Under the pieces are notes generated by a model, which did no database searches, was not told the origin of the DNA, and was given only the letters and a program-made list of their open reading frames with translations. Below are positions 35,073 to 43,300 of a stretch of DNA of 64,000 bases, in pieces (position 1 is the stretch's first letter; the number at the start of each line of letters is the position of its first letter). The DNA is from Mesorhizobium sp. LHD-90 (lineage in GTDB: Bacteria > Pseudomonadota > Alphaproteobacteria > Rhizobiales > Rhizobiaceae): the NCBI RefSeq assembly GCF_030929505.1, contig NZ_JAVFVV010000014.1, positions 114,221 to 178,220 of the forward strand, read 5' to 3'. Made by a program: the position numbers and the translations under genes.

Positions 35073-36565
35073 CACGCGTTCAACGCGGCGTTGAGAATGT
35101 CGTGTTCGGTCGCCTTCTCGGCCGGCAGTTCGGAAACGACAGTGTTGTTGTGGACCACGTAGATGCGGTCACAAAGCCCGATGAGTTCGACGGTTTCGCG
35201 CGACAGGACAAGCACCGCGCCGCCGGCGTTGGCAAAGTCCCGAAGCAGCTTGTAGATCTCGGACTTGGCGCCAATGTCGACGCCCCGGGTCGGTTCTTCG
35301 ATCAGCAGGATGTCGACGTCCGCCGCCAGATATCGGCCGAGGAGCACCTTTTGCTGATTGCCGCCGGACAGGGAGTTCACGGCCGCCGCCGCACTCGCAG
35401 CCTTGATGTTGAGTTCCGTCATGGTAGCAGCGACGGTCTTGCGAAAGCTCCTCGCGATCGACAGTTCACCCTGCCGTGCATGCAGGCCGATAGCGATGTT
35501 GTGTGCGATGGGAAGCCCCAGAAACAGCCCCTCCTCCTTCCGGTCTTCCGGCACGAAGCCGACCCCAGCCGCCTGCAGCCGTCGAATTCCGCCTCCTTGC
35601 GGAACCGGAAGGGGAAGCGGTTTGCCCTTTATCGTGACCGTGCCTGCAAACGGCCGAAACTGTCCGACGATCGATCGCATCAACTTCTGCTGGCCCTGTC
35701 CTTCCAGACCGGCCAGCGCGACGATCTCGCCTTTTGCGATGCTGATCGAGAAAGGCATCGATGCGGCCTCGATTTTGAAGTGCTTGACGTCGAGAACGAC
35801 TTCGCCGGACGGCGATCCGCGGTCAGGAAACAGATCCTGGAGTTCGCGGCCGACCATCATGGCGATCAACGAACTCGGCGTTAATTCGGACACGGGCTTT
35901 GTGCCGACCAGCTTCCCGTCCTTGAGTACAGTAACGGTGTCGCAGATCTGAAAGATCTCGTTCATTCGGTGCGAGATGTAGACGATCGCCTTTCCTTCAT
36001 CGCGGAGTCGGCGGATGTGCCGGTTCAGAATCTCGACGTCGGCCGCGTTCAGTGCCGCGGTGGGTTCGTCGAGGATAAAGGCGGCTGCGTCGGCCTTGAT
36101 GCCGTGCGCGATTTCCACGAACTGCCGCTCGGCGATCGACAACTCGGAAACCAGCGTTTCGGAATCAAGATCAAGCCCGAGTTCGGCAAGCGCCTTGCGT
36201 GTTTCCGCATTCATGCGGGCATAATCGACCGATCCGAGCCGGGTGACCGGCTCGCGCCCGAGAAACATGTTCTCGGCGATGGTGAGGTTGGTCAGAAGCG
36301 ACAGTTCCTGGAAGACCGTCGAAATGCCGAAGGCAAGCGCTTCCCTGGGATTGGCGAACGCGATCTTTTGGCCGTTCTTGTAGATCTCTCCGCTGTCTGG
36401 CTGGTACACGCCGGCCAGGATCTTCATCAGCGTCGACTTGCCGGCGCCGTTCTCGCCCATCAGGGCGTGCACGGTTCCCGGCAGCAATTCGAGCGACACC
36501 CGGTCGACGGCAACGCTGCCGCCGAACGACTTCGAAATATTCGACATCTCGATCAGATTGGCCAT
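35072..36565 (-). CDS. Sugar ABC transporter ATP-binding protein (RbsA-like, two domains)
   Basis: A 497-residue ATPase made of two fused nucleotide-binding domains, as in RbsA/MglA/XylG. Domain 1 has GENGAGKSTLMK (Walker A), SIAERQFVEIAHG (signature region) and FILDEPTAAL (Walker B). Domain 2 has a degenerate Walker A (LEGQGQQKLM), then LSGGNQQKVLLGRYL and LLIEEPTRGVD, the usual asymmetry in this class. ATG 36565 behind GGGAG; the upstream in-frame GTG at 36583 is less likely. It lies 96 bases after the binding-protein gene, with a stem-loop in between. Confidence 0.92.
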   Translation of the reverse strand: MANLIEMSNISKSFGGSVAVDRVSLELLPGTVHALMGENGAGKSTLMKILAGVYQPDSGEIYKNGQKIAFANPREALAFGISTVFQELSLLTNLTIAENMFLGREPVTRLGSVDYARMNAETRKALAELGLDLDSETLVSELSIAERQFVEIAHGIKADAAAFILDEPTAALNAADVEILNRHIRRLRDEGKAIVYISHRMNEIFQICDTVTVLKDGKLVGTKPVSELTPSSLIAMMVGRELQDLFPDRGSPSGEVVLDVKHFKIEAASMPFSISIAKGEIVALAGLEGQGQQKLMRSIVGQFRPFAGTVTIKGKPLPLPVPQGGGIRRLQAAGVGFVPEDRKEEGLFLGLPIAHNIAIGLHARQGELSIARSFRKTVAATMTELNIKAASAAAAVNSLSGGNQQKVLLGRYLAADVDILLIEEPTRGVDIGAKSEIYKLLRDFANAGGAVLVLSRETVELIGLCDRIYVVHNNTVVSELPAEKATEHDILNAALNA

Positions 36566-36614
36566 TGTACGCTCCCTTCCCACGGCGTGGAGTTCGCGGC
36601 GTGCTGTACACCAC

Positions 36615-36643
36615 CTGCCGGGGCCGAAAGCCTCGACAGGCAG
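36615..36643 (-). promoter_or_regulatory. Stem-loop between binding-protein and ATPase genes
   Basis: CTGCC at 36615-36619 pairs with GGCAG at 36639-36643, with an inner GGC/GCC pair. It sits in the gap after the binding-protein gene and has no T-run. Such hairpins often stabilise the binding-protein part of the transcript and reduce the downstream genes. The pairing is short, so this is a weak call. Confidence 0.35.
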
Positions 36644-36661
36644 TGTCGTCTTGGGAGATCC

Positions 36662-37744
36662 TTACTTGTTGCCGTAGAGCTCCTTGAGCTTTTCCTCCGG
36701 CAGGTCGGTCGGCCACCAGACATTGGCGGAGAGATCATCGCGATAGAGGGCTTTCGCCTTCTCCAGATCCAGGCCTGGAGGATTGTAATCATAGTGCTTG
36801 GAGATGCCCGCCTCGCCCTTCAGCAACGCCACGGCCAGGCGGACGCCAGCCGCACCTTGTGCGGGCGAGTATTCGGGGGAGATCGACTGGAACCCGTCCT
36901 TGATCCACTGGCCGAAATAGCCATTGTTGCCCTCGCCGGAGATCGGCGGAATGTTGGCGCCGAACTGCTTGAAGACGTCAACGCAGGCGCGCGTCATATC
37001 GGCGCCGGAGGACCAGATGCCATCGACGTTCGGGTCGTTCAGGTACAGCGTCTCGCAGACCTTCTTGCCCTTGTCGTACTGCCAGTCGCCATGGTCCTCC
37101 GCGACAATCTTGACGTTGGTGCCCTTGAGGGATTCCAACAGGCCATTGTAGCGGCCAGTATCTTCCGGGTGGCCGGCAAGACCGCGAAGAACCCAGATCT
37201 TGCCATTGTCACCAACTGTCTTGACCAGCCAGTCGCCCATGACCTTCCCGAAATAGACACCGCCGGCGCGGATTTCAGTGGTGAAGGCATCAGTCTCGAC
37301 CAGGCCGGTATGAAGAACGACCGGGATGCCGGCTGCAGCAGCCTTTTCGATTGCCGCGTCAGCCGACGTCGACGTCACCGGCTGAACAATGATGGCGTCG
37401 ACCTTCTGGGCGATCAGGTCTTCGATGTCGGCGACCTGCTTCTTCTGATCGAAGTTGGCATCGAGCAGAATGAACTTCGTGATGCACGATTCGCGATCGG
37501 CGGCGGCCTGGGCTTCATGAGCGACCTGAATCGTCCACGTATTTGCATTAACGCCGAAATGACTCATGCCGATCGTGTAAGGACAGTCTTTCTTGTATTT
37601 GCCGGTCTCGACGACTGGATTGTCGCCGGGCGCAGGAACGGCGCCAGGCAACGGGCTGAAGAAATCAGCAGCAAACGCTGGCGCTGCGAGTGCCGCCACA
37701 GCCATCAACCCGATGGTCGCGACGGTCAAACTGAGATGCTTCAT
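36662..37744 (-). CDS. Sugar ABC transporter substrate-binding protein
   Basis: A 360-residue periplasmic binding protein of the RbsB/LacI-like fold. A signal peptide (MKHLSLTVATIGLMAVAALA) ends near AFA|ADF. The fold blocks are visible: FILLDANFDQKKQVADIEDLIAQKVDAIIVQP, AAGIPVVLHTG and GIWSSGADMTRACVDVFKQFG. The start at 37744 has AGGAGG 8 bases upstream; the frame to 37867 is an unused extension. First gene of the operon (binding protein, ATPase, two permeases, SGNH hydrolase). Ligand not identifiable by eye; a sugar, polyol or acylated sugar is likely. Confidence 0.9.
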   Translation of the reverse strand: MKHLSLTVATIGLMAVAALAAPAFAADFFSPLPGAVPAPGDNPVVETGKYKKDCPYTIGMSHFGVNANTWTIQVAHEAQAAADRESCITKFILLDANFDQKKQVADIEDLIAQKVDAIIVQPVTSTSADAAIEKAAAAGIPVVLHTGLVETDAFTTEIRAGGVYFGKVMGDWLVKTVGDNGKIWVLRGLAGHPEDTGRYNGLLESLKGTNVKIVAEDHGDWQYDKGKKVCETLYLNDPNVDGIWSSGADMTRACVDVFKQFGANIPPISGEGNNGYFGQWIKDGFQSISPEYSPAQGAAGVRLAVALLKGEAGISKHYDYNPPGLDLEKAKALYRDDLSANVWWPTDLPEEKLKELYGNK

Positions 37745-37962
37745 TGACGTTCCTCCTCTGAGCCAAAGACAGACTGCTTCGGGACGTGTGAGCGTCCCGG
37801 AACACAGACAACTGGTGGCCGGCTCATCGACCTTGCCAGCAATTCCATTGGACAGATGCGACTTCACGCTAGCTCCGAGGTGGTAACCTCCCCCTCAACT
37901 CGTGCATCGAAGTCTGTCCTCCCGGCGAGGGAAAAACACCGGTCCGAACGCGGTGTCAATAG

Positions 37963-37983
37963 TTATTCAGATTGAATGAATAA
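37963..37983. promoter_or_regulatory. Perfect palindrome, candidate ROK-regulator operator
   Basis: TTATTCA (37963-37969) and TGAATAA (37977-37983) are exact inverted repeats separated by seven bases. They sit in the divergent region between the ABC transporter operon and the SGNH hydrolase gene. The palindrome overlaps a -35-like TTGAAT facing right and lies just upstream of a TTGACA (37959-37954) facing left. The ROK-type regulator encoded at 38801 is the likely ligand-responsive binder. Confidence 0.55.
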
Positions 37984-38000
37984 GAAATCTATTTTATATC
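37972..38000 (+). promoter_or_regulatory. Sigma-70-like promoter for SGNH hydrolase gene
   Basis: TTGAAT at 37972-37977 and TATATC at 37995-38000 are spaced 17 bases apart, about 95 bases before the hydrolase start. Overlaps the palindrome above, as expected for a repressed promoter. Confidence 0.4.
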
Positions 38001-38095
38001 CACGTCGGTCGGTGTCATGACTGAACGATTGTGGCGCGCCCATCGTGGGCCGTAACCTATTGTCTGTAAATGGGAAATGCGGAGCCGGACCGACA

Positions 38096-38737
38096 ATGCG
38101 AACGGTTTTGTGTTACGGAGATTCGAACACCCATGGCCAGGTCCCCGGTGGGACGCTGCTTGATCGCTACCCATACCCTCAGCGTTGGCCGGGAGTGTTG
38201 GCCCGAGAACTCGGCAGCGACTGGTACGTCATCGAGGAGGGGTTGAGCGGGAGAACGACGGTCCGCGATGATCCAATCGAGGGCGCAATCAAGAACGGCA
38301 GGAGCTACCTGCGCCCCTGCATGATGAGTCATGCGCCGTTGGACCTCGTCGTGATCATGCTCGGCACGAATGATCTAAAAGCCCGTTTCAACCAGCCCGC
38401 GTCGGAAGTCGCCATGGGCATCGGCTGCCTGGTCCATGACATCAAGGAGCTCCTACCTGGGCCTAGGGGAAGTTGCCCGGAAATCCTGGTGGTCGCACCA
38501 CCGCCGATGCTCGATGACATCAAGGAGTGGGAGCAGATCTTCAAGAATGCGCCTCCCAAGTCGCGCGAACTTGCTCTCGAATTCGAGGTCATCGCGGATT
38601 CTCTCGAGGTCCACTTCTTCGATGCCGGATCGGTCGTCGGGTGCGACCCGCTGGATGGCTTCCATATCAATCAACGGGCGCATGAGGGGCTGGGCGTGGC
38701 CCTGGCACGCGAAGTAGAGGCCATCGGTTGGAAATGA
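38096..38737 (+). CDS. SGNH/GDSL hydrolase, divergent from ABC transporter
   Basis: A 213-residue SGNH hydrolase closely similar in layout to the one at 32413: CYGDSNTHG (nucleophile Ser), EEGLSGRTT, IMLGTNDLK and DGFHINQRAH (Asp/His). No signal peptide. The ATG at 38096 places block I at residue 7 as in relatives; the earlier in-frame start at 38045 adds a tail without family support. It stands between the transporter operon and the ROK regulator, so it probably acts on the same imported ester. Confidence 0.85.
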   Translation: MRTVLCYGDSNTHGQVPGGTLLDRYPYPQRWPGVLARELGSDWYVIEEGLSGRTTVRDDPIEGAIKNGRSYLRPCMMSHAPLDLVVIMLGTNDLKARFNQPASEVAMGIGCLVHDIKELLPGPRGSCPEILVVAPPPMLDDIKEWEQIFKNAPPKSRELALEFEVIADSLEVHFFDAGSVVGCDPLDGFHINQRAHEGLGVALAREVEAIGWK

Positions 38738-38800
38738 TCTGCTATCCGTCTTCCAAAGCCAAATGGCTTCCCCATACGCCATCCGCTGAGGACTGCCGCA

Positions 38801-39892
38801 ATGCCTGATATGCGCTTCGCGCCACCCAATCCTTTGAGAATCGCGGACCGCGCCACCGGGCTGAATTCTGTCAGTGTGAGAAGCTACAACGAGCGGCTTG
38901 TCCTGTCGCTTTTACTCCAAAACAAGTCCACAACTCGCCTCGAAATTGGCGAACGAACGGGCCTGTCCGCACAGACCGTCTCTGTGCTCGTACGCTCGCT
39001 TGAACATGAGGGGTTGGTGGCGCTCGGCGCGGCGCTGAAGGGCCGCGTCGGCCCACCCACCGTGCCGATTGAGCTCAATCCTGAAGGCGCGTATTCGGTT
39101 GGCCTTAGCGTTGGTGCCCGGCAGACGGATGTCGTTCTGATCGACTTTGTAGGGGCCGTGCGCTTTCACAAGACTTTCGCCAATCCCGCAATCACACCCG
39201 GCAGCAACCACACCCAGTTCCTGGAAACTATTCGCAAGGCCGTCGCGCTGCTACCTGAGAAAGAGCGGCTACGGCTTGCAGGTGTCGGGATGGCCCTGCC
39301 GCATAGCGCTTCCGACGGGCAAGACGAAGAAGCTTATTTTATAGCTTTGCAGCAGGAGATTGAGGAACAATTGGGAATCGCCGTGTTTGTTCAGAACGAC
39401 GTCACGGCGGCCGCGAGCGGTGAGAGCATGTTCGGTGTCGGCAAATCGCTCACCGACTATATGTTCTTCTATCTGGGTGCAAAGCTCCATGGCCGCCTTA
39501 TCCTCAATCACCAGATCCACAACGGAAATTCGCCCGTAAGTTTTGACGTTGGAATTGCGGCGCTTGAGCGTGAGCTAGCGCGGGACGGCAGGTCCGTTGA
39601 TGCGCTTTGGGACAGGTCGGGGACGTGGCCAGACAGAGATGAGATCATTCAAATGTGGGAAGCGCGTCTCGTTGATGAAATGTTGCGATCGCTCGCTGGC
39701 GTTAGCCAGTTTGTCGAATTTGAGAGCGTGGTGCTCTCTTCCTATGCGCCTTATTCTGTCTGCGAGGACATTTGCCTCAATCTCGAAGCGGCCTGCCCGA
39801 GTATCAAAGCCATTGCTAGCAATTTGAAACCGTCACCAAAAGCAGTTGGCGCCGCCAGCCTTCCATTCAGCTCGAGATTTATGGTTAAATAA
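38801..39892 (+). CDS. ROK-family transcriptional regulator
   Basis: A 363-residue NagC/XylR-type regulator. Residues about 25-85 form a winged helix (RLEIGERTGLSAQTVSVLVRSLEHEGLV). The ROK part follows, with VGLSVGARQTDVVLIDFVG in place of the usual sugar-kinase DxGxT and VQNDVTAAASGESMFG for the acidic centre. The zinc-binding Cys cluster of NagC-like proteins is not evident, and the phosphate loop is degraded, so it should sense rather than phosphorylate. It begins 63 bases after the SGNH gene on the same strand. Probable controller of the adjacent transporter and both hydrolases. Confidence 0.85.
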   Translation: MPDMRFAPPNPLRIADRATGLNSVSVRSYNERLVLSLLLQNKSTTRLEIGERTGLSAQTVSVLVRSLEHEGLVALGAALKGRVGPPTVPIELNPEGAYSVGLSVGARQTDVVLIDFVGAVRFHKTFANPAITPGSNHTQFLETIRKAVALLPEKERLRLAGVGMALPHSASDGQDEEAYFIALQQEIEEQLGIAVFVQNDVTAAASGESMFGVGKSLTDYMFFYLGAKLHGRLILNHQIHNGNSPVSFDVGIAALERELARDGRSVDALWDRSGTWPDRDEIIQMWEARLVDEMLRSLAGVSQFVEFESVVLSSYAPYSVCEDICLNLEAACPSIKAIASNLKPSPKAVGAASLPFSSRFMVK

Positions 39893-40234
39893 GTCAGGTT
39901 TCGCAACAGGGAGACCGAGGCGAATCCTCTACCTAACGGGATCTGTATCCCGGCATATCGTTTGCCCTGAAGGGAATTGTCAAATTAATCCAGTATAGCG
40001 CTCCTGGAGGGCTTCTAGCCCGATTTTCGCTCCCATAAGCCGTTGATTTGCTTACGCCACGATTTTCAGCTTGACGAGTAGAAAGCAGTATTCTGCGTTA
40101 AGTTGACAACTCCCGGATCGAGCCTCTGCGCCCACACGCCATGTTAAGGCGACGCTATCGGTGCCAGGAAGCGAGCATTTTAGGCCACGCGAGTCGCCGG
40201 CAAGGCGCCGCGATGGCCCTGCAACTTTGCGATC
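39893..40234. other. 342-base gap
   Basis: This region lies downstream of two convergent genes (ROK regulator and Gfo/Idh oxidoreductase). Short frames exist without resemblance to families. I see no tRNA fold or strong T-run terminator. Confidence 0.4.
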
Positions 40235-41407
40235 TCACACGGCGACAGGCGTCAGCCACGGCTGATCAGAAGCAGCCGAGCTGTCGACCACGGCGTCCAC
40301 GAAGGCGACGCCCTTCAGCCCATCATATGCGGTGGGTATGTCGCGGCCGATCACAGATGGTTCCCGGTCCTCCGATCTGGCGCGAATAGCCTCCGCAAAT
40401 CCCGCGTACAGATTGGCAAATGCTTCGAGATACCCCTCGGGATGCCCTGGTGGCGTGCGGGTGCGCGCCTTTGCACTTTCACTCAGATCGTCAGCGCCGC
40501 GCTTGATGATCTCCGTCCTGCCGTTGAGCTTCGCATGAACCAGTTCGTTTGGCTGTTCCTGGAACCACGTAAGCGATGCCTTTTCGCCGAAGACCCGCAG
40601 TCTGACACCATTAGACGATCCGAGCGCAACCTGGGATGACCACAACAGGCCGCGCGCGCCGCCGCGGTACCGCAGCATGACGTGAGCATTGTCATCGAGG
40701 GCCCGTCCTTCGACGAAGGTTGCGAGGTCAGCCGTCAAGGACTCTAGTATCAACCCAGAAACAAAGCCGGCCAAATGGTAGGCGTGGGTACCGATGTCAC
40801 CGATGGAACCGCCTCGCCCGTTCTTATTCGGATCGGTTCTCCACGCAGCCTGCGCGTTTCCCGCGGTTTCGATCGCCGTGGCCATCCATTCGAGCGGGTA
40901 CTCCACCTGCACGGTGCGGATTTTGCCCAACAGCCCAGCGGCAACCATATGCCGCGCCTCGTGCACCATAGGGTAACCGGAATAGGTGTAGGTGACGCCC
41001 ATGAAACGGTCGCTGTCGCGTACCAATTGCTCAAGCGCCACCGCATCAGCCAGGGTCGCCGTCAGCGGCTTTTCACAGATTACGTCGAAGCCGGCCTCGA
41101 GAAACGCCTTGCTGATCGGAAAGTGGGTAAAGTTCGGTGTGCAGATCGCCACCGCGTCGATCTTGTCGTCGCGGGTCAGTTCGCCGTGGATCATGGCGCG
41201 GTAGTCGTCGTAGGACCGGGACGGATCGAGCCCTTCATCCGCCGCGAACGCATGGCCGCGCTTGGCATCAACGTCGAAGGCGCCGGCCACGAGCTGCCAG
41301 TCACCGTCCTGCCGCGCGGCGATCCTGTGAATGTTGCCGATATAGGCACCTTGCCCACCGCCCACCATGCCCAGCCGCAAGGGACGCTTTGAAGTGTTCA
41401 CAGACAT
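40235..41407 (-). CDS. Gfo/Idh/MocA-family oxidoreductase
   Basis: A 390-residue NAD(P)-dependent dehydrogenase for sugars or cyclitols. The N-terminal Rossmann fold has GMVGGGQGAYIGNIHR, and the catalytic Lys motif is CEKPLTA near residue 100. The C-terminal beta-sheet domain carries GDIGTHAYHLAGFV (metal- or proton-relay-type His). It is the last gene of the minus-strand iolD operon, 8 bases after the isomerase gene. It is not the same as the IolG-like enzyme encoded at 45257 and has a longer C-terminal half, so it probably acts on a different oxidation step or a side substrate. Confidence 0.88.
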   Translation of the reverse strand: MSVNTSKRPLRLGMVGGGQGAYIGNIHRIAARQDGDWQLVAGAFDVDAKRGHAFAADEGLDPSRSYDDYRAMIHGELTRDDKIDAVAICTPNFTHFPISKAFLEAGFDVICEKPLTATLADAVALEQLVRDSDRFMGVTYTYSGYPMVHEARHMVAAGLLGKIRTVQVEYPLEWMATAIETAGNAQAAWRTDPNKNGRGGSIGDIGTHAYHLAGFVSGLILESLTADLATFVEGRALDDNAHVMLRYRGGARGLLWSSQVALGSSNGVRLRVFGEKASLTWFQEQPNELVHAKLNGRTEIIKRGADDLSESAKARTRTPPGHPEGYLEAFANLYAGFAEAIRARSEDREPSVIGRDIPTAYDGLKGVAFVDAVVDSSAASDQPWLTPVAV

Positions 41408-41415
41408 ATTGAGCC

Positions 41416-42471
41416 TCAGTCCAGTCCAAGCATTGCGCGGTTGGCCTCGCGGTTCGCGCCCGATTTCACGAAATCATCAAAAGCTCGATCACCCACGCGG
41501 ATGATGTGGTCGCGGATGAACCGCGCGCCTTCCGCGGCTCCATCCTCGGGATTCTTTATGAAGCATTCCCATTCCAAGGTTGCCCATCCATCGAAGCCAT
41601 AGGTGGACAGCTTCGTAAAAACGGTCCCGAAATCTACCTGACCATCGCCAAGCGACCGGAAACGACCTGCGCGTTTCGACCACGGCTGAAACCCACCGTA
41701 GGCGCCGGTCTTGCCGTTCGGGCGGAACTCGGCATCCTTGACGTGGAACATCTTGATGCGCTCGTGGTAGTGATCGATGAATTCCATATAGTCGAGCGCC
41801 TGCAAGACGAAGTGGCTGGGGTCGTAGAGAATGTTGCAGCGTGGGTGGTTGCCGACCCGTTCGAGGAACATCTCGAAGGTCAGGCCATCGTGCACGTCTT
41901 CGCAAGGGTGGATTTCGAAGCACAGGTCGACGCCCTGTTCGTCGAAATCGTTCAGGATCGGCAGCCAACGTTTCGCCAACTCGTCGAACGCTTCATCGAT
42001 CAGGCCCTCTGGCCATTGCGGGTAGGGATAGAGGTAGGGCCAGAGCAACGTTCCGGTGAAGCTGACATGGCGGTCGATACCCAGATTGCGCGACGCACGT
42101 GCCGCAAAACGCATCTGTTCTTCCGCCCAGGCCCGCCTCGCCGATGGGTTGTTATGAGCGGCCGCCGGCGCAAAGCTATCCATGATCCGGTCGTGCGCGG
42201 GGTGGACGGCCACAAGCTGCCCGGTAATGTGGGAGCCGAGTTCAGGCAGTTCCAGACCGCGCTCTGCGAGAACACCTTTGAGTTCGTCGCAGTACGTCTT
42301 GCTCTCGGCGGCCTGCTTCATATCGATGAGGCGTGTGTCCCACGTCGGTATCTGGACGCCGGCGAAGCCTTTGTCCGCGACCCAGCCGGCGAGGCCGGGC
42401 AGCGAGTCATAGGGGGCTTGGTCCGCTGCAAATTGGGCGAGGTAGATTCCTGGTCCCTTGATGGTTTTCAT
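41416..42471 (-). CDS. Sugar phosphate isomerase/epimerase-like TIM barrel
   Basis: A 351-residue AP-endonuclease-2-type TIM barrel (xylose-isomerase-like), with metal-ligand blocks FEIHPCEDV (Glu, His), NILYDPSHFVLQ (Asp, His), IKMFHVKDAEF (His, Asp) and a final WATLEWECF (Glu). Such enzymes isomerise or dehydrate ketoses and inososes, and IolE is one relative. It is longer than IolE and I do not recognise the IolE pattern specifically. The ATG at 42471 has AAGGTG upstream. Ten bases separate it from the SDR gene. Confidence 0.82.
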   Translation of the reverse strand: MKTIKGPGIYLAQFAADQAPYDSLPGLAGWVADKGFAGVQIPTWDTRLIDMKQAAESKTYCDELKGVLAERGLELPELGSHITGQLVAVHPAHDRIMDSFAPAAAHNNPSARRAWAEEQMRFAARASRNLGIDRHVSFTGTLLWPYLYPYPQWPEGLIDEAFDELAKRWLPILNDFDEQGVDLCFEIHPCEDVHDGLTFEMFLERVGNHPRCNILYDPSHFVLQALDYMEFIDHYHERIKMFHVKDAEFRPNGKTGAYGGFQPWSKRAGRFRSLGDGQVDFGTVFTKLSTYGFDGWATLEWECFIKNPEDGAAEGARFIRDHIIRVGDRAFDDFVKSGANREANRAMLGLD

Positions 42472-42481
42472 GGCGAACACC

Positions 42482-43300
42482 TTATGCCGAGAGAGCGGCT
42501 GCCGGGGCCGGGGGTCCGCCGTCATAGGCGCCCCAGACCGATTGATCGAAGTGGATGACAGCGCCGGTCATCATTCCGGAGTCATCCGATGCAAGGAAGA
42601 GGACCGCGCGGGCGACCTCTTCCGGGGCCAGAATGCGTCCGAAAGGTTGTCCGGCCGCCGCCTTGGCGAGCCAGTCGGGATCCGCGCCGTGATACTCCCG
42701 CTGCACCCGGTCCTCGCCGTCGGACGCCATCCATCCGATGTCGAGCTGATTGACGCGGATCTGATTGCGCATCAGGGCATACCCGGAGTTTCGCGTCAGA
42801 GTAGCCAGAGCGCCTTTCGATGCCGAATAGGGCGATAGAAACGGCTGTCCGGCTCGCTCGGACGTCGATCCTATGTTCACAATGCTGCCCTTGATGCCAT
42901 CGCGTATCATCAGTCTGGCTGCATCCTGCATCAGAAAGAACGGCGCCCGCACGTTGGTCGCGAACATGCGATCGAAAAGCTCGGGCTCTGTGTTCAGCAA
43001 GTTACCGCGATCGGTCAGCCCGGCTGCATTGACAAGAATGTCCACCCGGCCAAACTTTGCATCTGCCTGTGCCATAACGGTCCGGCAATCCTCGACCTTT
43101 CCGAGATCGGCCGAAACGAAGGAGACCGGGGTTCCGGTCTCTTCGGTTATGGAGGCGGCGACGGCATTGCCCTTCTCAGCGTTTCGGCCGCAGGTCACGA
43201 TGCCAGCGGCACCGGCCTTGGCAAACGCTCGCGCAACTGCGGCGCCGAGTCCCTGGGTGCCGCCCGTGACGACGGCGATCTTCCCCTCGATGCGGTTCAT
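42482..43300 (-). CDS. Short-chain dehydrogenase/reductase
   Basis: A 272-residue classical SDR: TGGTQGLG cofactor loop at about 12-19, NAAGL near 90, catalytic Ser in NIGSTSERAG and the YSASKG Tyr/Lys pair. The C-terminus (GAVIHFDQSVWGAYDGGPP) is of the usual type. The start overlaps the iolD stop (TGATG at 43298-43302), so the two enzymes are translated together. In iol gene sets of rhizobia, similar SDRs oxidise or reduce inositol stereoisomers or sugar intermediates. Substrate not determined. Confidence 0.87.
   Translation of the reverse strand: MNRIEGKIAVVTGGTQGLGAAVARAFAKAGAAGIVTCGRNAEKGNAVAASITEETGTPVSFVSADLGKVEDCRTVMAQADAKFGRVDILVNAAGLTDRGNLLNTEPELFDRMFATNVRAPFFLMQDAARLMIRDGIKGSIVNIGSTSERAGQPFLSPYSASKGALATLTRNSGYALMRNQIRVNQLDIGWMASDGEDRVQREYHGADPDWLAKAAAGQPFGRILAPEEVARAVLFLASDDSGMMTGAVIHFDQSVWGAYDGGPPAPAAALSA

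Noticed and set aside
35969..37747. 592-codon plus-strand frame across the ABC operon
   Set aside because: It runs antisense through the ATPase, the intergenic hairpin and the binding-protein gene; those minus-strand genes have full family motifs.
41506..42558. 350-codon plus-strand frame opposite the isomerase gene
   Set aside because: Antisense to a TIM-barrel gene with intact metal-ligand motifs.
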